Source: Pisaster brevispinus
Taxonomy: Eukaryota; Echinodermata; Asteroidea; Forcipulatida; Asteriidae
Length of the DNA: 64,000 bases
Assembly (NCBI GenBank): GCA_023634235.1
Contig: JAMKCF010000002.1
Span: 14,255,091 to 14,319,090 of the forward strand
Direction: 5' to 3'
Each line of letters begins with the position of its first letter. The first letter of the stretch is position 1. Under the pieces are notes generated by a model. The model ran no database searches, had not been told where the DNA came from, and was given only the letters and a program-made list of their open reading frames with translations. This document shows positions 57,046 to 64,000 of the stretch, piece by piece. The position numbers and the translations under genes were made by a program.

Positions 57046-60000
57046 AAACTCTCTTCTCGGTGTGATAGACACACAATTAGCCCTCCAAAACAACTCAACC
57101 TGGTTATTGTAGTATGGGTAAACCACTCATACAGCCTACAACTGCTACCATAAACTGCTATGTGAACAGCCCGCGAGAAATATTCCGGACAGGCTGACTG
57201 ACATGGGGTCACGGGCAGGTCACGTCGATCCCCAGCGTAACTGTCCATCAAACGAGGCTGACACGGCGAGCGCTGTCCCGCAAAACTGCCAAAAGCCGGA
57301 CTACACATTTACCGAGAAATATGTTCACTGAGTGAAGGTGATGAATTCTAAACTGATTTATAAACTTCCCTAAGATTTCTTTACACCTCATTTTGCTAAA
57401 TTGTTTAGCAAGCAAAAAAACAAAACAAAACAAAACGCGACGGCAGAGCAGTTGAGTTTGGCTCTCTTGGATTTCTCCGTCTGGCTGTTTACCCGCGTTG
57501 AGCTTGTTTCGTAACACCGTGGAAGTACAAACACAGCGAATTGTGAATGCGTTTGTACGTTTGAAAGAATTCTGACTATAGTTTTGTAAGATTGTACCAA
57601 AAACGAGGTAATAAATACCGCTCGTTTCATTCAGAAATCTGTAGCCAATTTGACTGGGTCTTGGGGAAAAAAACTGTTGTTGACGGAGTGCAATGGTTGA
57701 AACACCGTGGTTTGTCTGCCAGTATGAATTGCGCGCACCGCTAGCAACAAGAGAGACCCGTCGCGCCGTCGTATCGCATGAAATGTAAACGCTACTGGCA
57801 AATAGAGTTTTACAACAACCCCAAGTCGCAAGCAGAAATCCGACATGCACGAACTGAATAGCTCGGAACGCCTTTACCGTCAGCGAGGCGCTTGTCAAGG
57901 GCAGTGTATTATTAAGGCAGCCAAAATGTTGCATTCAGGCATGTAAACACACGAGCCCGGGTTGGCACTTGATGGGTTTGTTTGAGGGGCTATTTGGAAG
58001 GCTTCGTAAAATCACGGTGGTCCGCAGGGGCAGTACACGATTCACCAGGGATGGGGAGCAAGCGCCACGACCGAGCCACCGTGGCGACAGCGTGACGACA
58101 GACTGGGATGATGCCTTGCAGCTACCGCAAAACCAGGCAAGCGTTTTCTGGTATATAACCGATGAAAAAAAAGCTCGGCTTATCAAAAGATAAATCGCTG
58201 TTTTCTTGCTCTTTTTTTTTTTTAGTGACAAAAGTTTGACCTTCTTTTTTTCCTTGCCGGCACAGGTATCTGTAAGGGCTATGGTTTGACAGTTAGTGCC
58301 CCGTCGATATGAATGACCAACGTCGCCAAGACATTTGTATGACAAACAGAGGGGGAAAAAAGTACATTTCAGACTGGTTGTGCCCCGAAGATGAAGTATT
58401 TGTCAAAATTGCTTCTTACAAAGTCAGGCAGGTTCCGACATGGTACAACTACAAGCATAGAGAAAGGGTACAAGGTGTTTGTTCCAAGACGAAGTCTTTG
58501 ACAAAATTGCTTCTGCAAATCAGGCAGGTCCCACCCATGGTGGTGGATACACCACGTACGCTGTACTAGTCTTGGTACAAAGTGTTACTTAAAGTATTTC
58601 TCACAAATGACACAAGTAATCATCACTCCAACTAAAATTTCCCGAAAAGACGACTCTTTTGCAAGTATACAATGGAGCTCATGATTCCCCGTGGTGCCAT
58701 CGAGGAGCGAGAGTGATTTATTAAAGATGCTATAAGTCCGGGTTGGGTTTTTTTTGCCGATTAAACCCGAAATTTTGGATTTAAATTTTGAATTGCTGTT
58801 AATATATAGATTCGAGAAAGTTATAAGTTTTCATTTAAGGTGTGGCACGATGATAAGTCCACCAATGATTGGTGGTAGGTTATTGAAACTAAAAATAAAT
58901 TAACCAATTTGCATGTATACACGTATGTTGTGCATTGTATACAGGGCATCATATGCGAACGTTTGTGTAAAATGTTTAATTTTGAAAAAGCATCATCTGT
59001 CAAAATCTGTCTGTTCCGACAAAAATATATATAAAATGGCAAAAATTTGACAACTTTAACCTGTCTTAGAGAAAAGACATATTCCCCAGACTTCTTCAAG
59101 TCAGAACTGTAGACTCCAAACTAGACTCCAATCTCTACAGATGATTATTTCTCGTTGTTATGAAATTCATACCATGATGACGGCGGCAGAAACCAAACAA
59201 ATTGTCGGCTTCTTATACGGGTGAAACTACTACACCACTTCACTGAAGTCCCCTTACAAATTCATCAACAATTAACTCAAGGGTATTCCAGTACACCAAA
59301 AAAAAAAAAACGTATGTCAAAGGTGAATTCGCAAGCATTTAGTGCCCATAGCAATGTTAAAAAAAATTCATCTAAGCTTCGATAAAGGCATTCCCGCCAT
59401 TCGACAATTATTCAAAAGGTCATACCGCGTGGTTTGCTATTGTGTTAGTCTCCGTCACCAGCTCGTGTGGGAGACTACATCGCCGAGAACTCGGGGCGTC
59501 CGAATGTCTGAGTTAGACGTGGGGTTTTACCTTGAACGCACCGGATGGATGAGCGGAGGACGCGGTGCTTCTTGAAATCGCTCGCATTTTGACTTATCGT
59601 AATTGTCTGGCGGGGACACTCGGCAATGCCCTGCTCATTTGAAAGGCGACATGATGATGTTGATACAAATGGTTGTAAAACCAATAGTCCAAGGTTGTCT
59701 GTTCAGATGAAACTGTCTTTCTCTTTATTTCTTTGAATTTCCACATCTCAGACTCCATCGGGACGAGAAATCCTTGGTGGTGTTGACTAATTCACCCATG
59801 TGTATAAAATATCCATAACACAGATTCTTTTTCTTCTGATTGCATGCGAGGCTTGATGAATTGTCAAAATGCCATGATCGTTATGAGAGTGGAAAAGAAC
59901 CGCAGATATGAGAGGAAAATATTAACGACAGGCAAAATATTCAGTAGAGGCTGGTGTTGGGAAAATCGTTTAATTAAAATCAATGTTTTGTTCCTGGTTG

Positions 60001-60929
60001 GTAAACAAAAGATGTCAAGAGCGACAGAGTAACCCGTTACTTTGGAGTCCCCGCTTTTCACACAAGTTTATGGATGGTATAAAAAAGGGACCCTATTAAA
60101 ATGCTGCACGGTTGTTGAACTTTGACCTTTTTGAGCAAACACCTGGTACTACTGCAGCGAACTGAACACCAGCTGACGAATCGAAAACCTGTTGTGTCCC
60201 GTGTGTAAAGATTCTCGCCGATTTATGAATATGGAAGTATGGTTTATGTATGCAAACTATTCGTGACAATTGCGTTACCCTGTTATGGTTTGTGAGTGCA
60301 TAATTTAAGGTTTATGCAATATGCAATATGCATGTACGTAATAATGCAGATCCAGTGAATAAGTGCAAATCGTTTGTCCATTATGCAAAAATGGTTTGCG
60401 TTGGCTTGCACAAGGAGTACACGTAGGCATTTGCATATTTTCCGAATAACGCTGAATATGCGAGAAACTTGACATCATAATTATAGGCCTGCGCGGTATT
60501 CTTTTAATTCGTGGCATGGCACAGTCGTCCCTGGCTGGTAACCCAATAAAGGCAGAACCAGTCCCCTGGTATGTCCTTCACCGAACCGCAGCTTACGAAA
60601 TGCAAAAATTAAAAATTTCCCCCACGAATCCTGGGAGAGGGATAAAACTCTTGGCGAGTATTTATTGAGGCAGGTGGGAAAGTGCGCCTTGACTTCTACT
60701 TCCTACTGCTAGAATTCAATTTGACAAACCCCCTCGACGTCTTTAAAGAGAAAACACGCGGACGAGAAGACCTGTACCAGCGAAGTCGACTTGTAGTACC
60801 AGCTACATCGAGTGGGATGATGAGTTTGCTTGGGTTTAAATCGATCAAAGGTTTACCCCAAGCTTGGGTTTTAGGGTTAGGATTAGGAACAAACATTTGT
60901 CGGAGTATATTGGGACGTAGTGGTGCCGG

Positions 60930-61140
60930 AACATAGGGGTGTTGGAACACATGGATATCGGAACATAGGGATGTCGGAACGTAGGGATGTCGGAACGTAG
61001 GAGCCTCGCAACATAAAGGTGGCGGAACGTGTCGGAACTGATTGGGGGTGTCGGATTATTACTTACATAAGGGTAACGGAACATAGGAGCCTCGGAACAT
61101 GGGATGTCAGAACATACGGGTGACGGAGCAAAGGGGAGTC
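60930..61140 (+). repeat. 16-bp minisatellite (cggaacatagggatgt)
   Basis: About ten imperfect copies of 'cggaacatagggatgt' or 'cggaacgtaggagcct' occur. The minus-strand ORF through it reads a repeating FRHPYVP-like peptide that I do not consider coding. Confidence 0.8.
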
Positions 61141-61238
61141 TGAATATAATATAGGTGTGTACAACCTAATTGCATTAAAACTAAAACAATTTCACAACAA
61201 GCAACCTCGCTGTGGTAGTAAACTGCCTTCAATACTTT

Positions 61239-61266
61239 GCTGAGAGAGAGAGAGAGAGAGACAGAG
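61239..61266 (+). repeat. (GA)n microsatellite
   Basis: About ten GA dinucleotides occur in a row, followed by 'cagagacgg'. Confidence 0.95.
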
Positions 61267-63464
61267 ACGGGGTGCACATAACTAGCTATCCTCGACTTTA
61301 AATATAAAGCGGGTATTGTATTGTGGTGATTGAAATAAGCTCGTTCTATTTTTGCGGTCTTCCTAAAATGGTATCTTCTCTGACTTTGATGGTATATTTT
61401 TTTCAGACAGAACTATTTCTCTGGAGGAGTGTCGTTGGTATGAACTTTTTATCCTGTGATCTCTCCGATTGGAAACTTGTCAATTTCGTTTGGCGATAGT
61501 TGTCATCCCTGCATCTTGTCTTGAAAACACAATACCATAGACTTGACCTAGTCCGTCTACAAAAACATCCCAAAACCCGTTAGATTAGTATTCATAAATG
61601 TGTGAACATATCCATAACTTCCCGTGGAGAGAAGCCGGAGAGACATGTTCGATTTGGATGTTGTAATCCGCTCCTTTCAGCACGGCCATTCTTCCCCAAT
61701 TCCAGGAGCAGCGTGTAATCGGCTGCACGCCCTTGGGACGCCCAGGCCCTAATCCTCCCAGGAAAGGCAAAGCGCCACAACCGCTGCTCGGAAATTTGAT
61801 TTGCACGGGGCTCGAAAAAAATGGTGTCAAGTAGCACATGGGCGAACAATATGACAATCACTGTTAACATCAAAGTAATGTTTTTTGGGGGGTGGAAAGG
61901 AAAAAAAATACAACAAAAGAATCTTCATTCACATTTCGAAGGGGTTCGGATTGATTTTCTCACAAGGCCCTCTTCAATACGACTACAGCGAAATACCAAC
62001 GAGTGGGTTCGATTCCCGTTCAAGTCGCCGCTCACTGACGAACAGTAACGAAATCAAAACACAGACCTCACCACGACGACGTTGACATTACTATTGACTG
62101 CCACCAAAAACAGGAACCTGCAGCCGTGGGAACCGAAAGTCAACCGCCAAGTTCCCGAAACTGGACAAGATGTAGGTCACACAGTCCCTGACCAAGGGTG
62201 CCGTTATAATGACCTCGATCCTGGGGCCAGTACAGCCCAGCCCCCCCCCCCCCACGCCCACACAAAGTCCACAAATACACGTAAAAGTACACCACAAAGA
62301 AACAGGGGGGAACCTTGGCTTTATAAACTCTGAAATAACAGTAACACGGCCATACTTTATTGACATTTTGCATTCAAACTGCGAAGACCATTAAACCCAA
62401 AACAAAACTGCTCCAACCCACCTTGAGTAACACTTCATGTAAGGACGCCGCTTGTGTTACAGGAAGAAGAAAAAAACACATTCAGAAGAAGAAGAAAAAA
62501 AATCACACACTTATTACAGGCTCGTTCTCAGGGTCTTACACTGTCTCGCAGGGCATGTAATAAGACTATTGGAGCCTGGGTGATTATGCTCTAAACGCGC
62601 GGGTATGCCACCACCACTCCGGCAGCACAGGCACTCCAGTGAATGAAGTCGAGCGCAACCGTCGGGCTAGCCAAGCCTCAAGCGAACAACCAGAGAGACC
62701 TAATTGCGGAGCGACTCACGGCCGTATGACTTTAAGGTCACCCTCAAGGGTAAAGACGGATTACAACGGATTACAAGTCGACGAGAGAGAGAAAACAACC
62801 AAGGTGGATGCCAACGCAGGTCTCTATTGAAGAGAGCTGACCAGAAATATAAGAAAGATTGTGATCAGTAAACTTGGAAAGATTCTTTCGCAAAGATCCA
62901 TGAACTTGGCTCAGTATTTTAGGCGAAGCCAGTAATAATTGACTCCACTTGAGTCAAACTTCACTTGGTGACTATTGACTTGACCCTTTTACTTGGAGTC
63001 ATAAGTCATTCGATTTTGCCTACACGTGGGGGTCCAAGACTTCAAGTCATAGACCTGGTCATTGGCTGATGACAAATGACTCAACTAGAGTCACGGAATC
63101 CTGAGTAACGTTTAAGACGACCAGGAAAAAAAACCCTAAGATTTATCGTAACTGTGTATCAATCTTAATTGCTAAGCAAAGTGTGATGTCATAATACAAG
63201 TCACCATGGCAGTATTGGCAGCTCATCTTAAGCTGAATCTTAGTGCTTTGTGAAATCGAGCCCAGTTGACCCGCAGTTGGACTCGAATCAAGTTCAATAT
63301 CTCAGTACCCGGAGGTCACGTGGGGGACATTGACTCCCAAAATGGCCCAACCGAGATTAGTGGTGATGACGACGACGACGACTGGTGAATCGAGTCAATC
63401 TGGGTTGACAACAGTCAACACTGTGAATCTCGGTGTTTGTGAAATCGAGAACTTTAAAGACGTC

Positions 63465-63625
63465 CTTTAACATTTTGGTGCTCGATGTGTGTATTCATTG
63501 CGTTCTGGGAAACTCAGGAATTCTTTAGAGGGTTGTAGGGGGTACTTCTGTACAAGAGGAAAAGAGTGTGTTATGTGAACATGGGGGGGGGGGGGACACA
63601 CCCTCTGCCACATAATGGTATATCC
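63465..63625 (+). repeat. Dispersed repeat, partner of 23690-23835
   Basis: 'ttttggtgctcgatgtgtg' and 'gggtacttctgtacaagagg' match the RCC2 intron copy. A run of G residues interrupts its end. Confidence 0.6.
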
Positions 63626-63721
63626 TTTTTAAGGCTTAAATCCACATGAAATACGGACTTCAAGTCTATTCAGAGATGAAGAAATCAAAATAGGTCTGCA
63701 TCTTCTTCTTCTTCTTCTTCT

Positions 63722-64000
63722 TTTTAAATGAGATATCGCCTTACATCACAAGGCCGGGCGGCCACTTCAAGGTGAGGGCTACACTTAACTGTCGACCCAA
63801 ATCAACTAAGTTGTCACCTACTCCTGGTGCTAAAACAGGGTTACCCCCCCCCCTTTCACTGTCCGTATACATGTATAGGCACGGGTATCATCCACTAGGA
63901 GCCTGGCTGGTTAAAACTGAATGCACTAAACCTTCCCAAATTTTCACGAAACAATTATGGTGAAGTGCCTTGCTCACAAGGGCACAAGTGCCATGACCCG
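63722..64000 (-). repeat. tRNA-Leu-derived SINE, family A, cut by the window edge
   Basis: On the minus strand the tail (ccaggagtaggtgac, accttgaagtggcc) and the body 'gagcaaggcacttcaccata' match the copies at 2778 and 21092. The tRNA-like head begins at the edge. Confidence 0.85.

Larger units (their letters stand above)
51330..64000. other. Region upstream of the first C1QTNF12 exon seen
   Basis: About 12.7 kb without a recognisable exon. It should include C1QTNF12 intron 1 and, if the window reaches that far, exon 1 and the promoter. It holds CRE and YY1 matches, SINE fragments, many C/G homopolymers and a 16-bp minisatellite. Stretches not listed show nothing I can name. Confidence 0.65.

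Noticed and set aside
56826..57308. Gly-rich minus-strand and Pro-rich plus-strand frames
   Set aside because: Both arise from C/G homopolymer runs.
58309..58569. 86-codon plus-strand frame with two similar halves
   Set aside because: The halves come from a local DNA duplication (caggcaggtyccacc-like), with no domain and no splice context.
60845..61084. Peptide with repeating FRHPYVP
   Set aside because: It is produced by the 16-bp minisatellite; the copies vary and the frame is not maintained.

Overview
This window is nuclear DNA from an animal with split genes, long introns and many short interspersed repeats. No bacterial, organellar or viral gene is visible. The three complete or nearly complete proteins resemble vertebrate orthologues. 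The dense hairpin elements beginning with a 'gggcccaatttcatagagct' type end and the tRNA-Leu-like SINEs are what I associate with echinoderms, perhaps a starfish. The phylum is an inference (about 0.7) and the class a guess.

Layout: (1) 39-6640, minus strand: the 5' two thirds of a melted/VEPH1 gene. Seven coding exons and one non-coding exon are visible, and the PH-domain end lies beyond the left edge. (2) 6740-9300: a spacer with one full-length SINE. (3) 9301-14702, minus strand: a complete eight-exon C7orf25 (UPF0415/DUF1308) homologue of 439 residues. A LINE reverse-transcriptase remnant and a 68-bp minisatellite lie in or beside its introns. (4) 15490-15940: a shared head-to-head promoter carrying a CTCF-consensus match and an octamer. 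(5) 15940-28266, plus strand: a complete ten-exon RCC2 (TD-60) gene of 612 residues with a long acidic tail absent from the human protein. A 3' UTR follows. (6) 29800-30025: a promoter-like module ending in a good splice donor, with no recognised gene behind it. (7) 30260-42470: a gene-poor block with a covarying-hairpin CA-linked array, a 31-bp satellite with higher-order structure, and a fresh 94-bp-arm foldback. (8) 42474-51326, minus strand: seven exons of a C1QTNF12 (adipolin) / erythroferrone-type secreted protein. Its signal-peptide exon was not found. (9) 51330-64000: no recognised coding sequence, but CRE and YY1 matches, homopolymer C/G tracts and SINE pieces.

Exon calls rest on reading frames joining in phase across GT-AG sites and on similarity to human proteins that I recall; nothing was run. 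Codon totals close exactly for RCC2 (1839 nt), C7orf25 (1320 nt) and the visible part of C1QTNF12 (840 nt). The four genes have no obvious common pathway. The only real functional link in the layout is the C7orf25/RCC2 divergent promoter.
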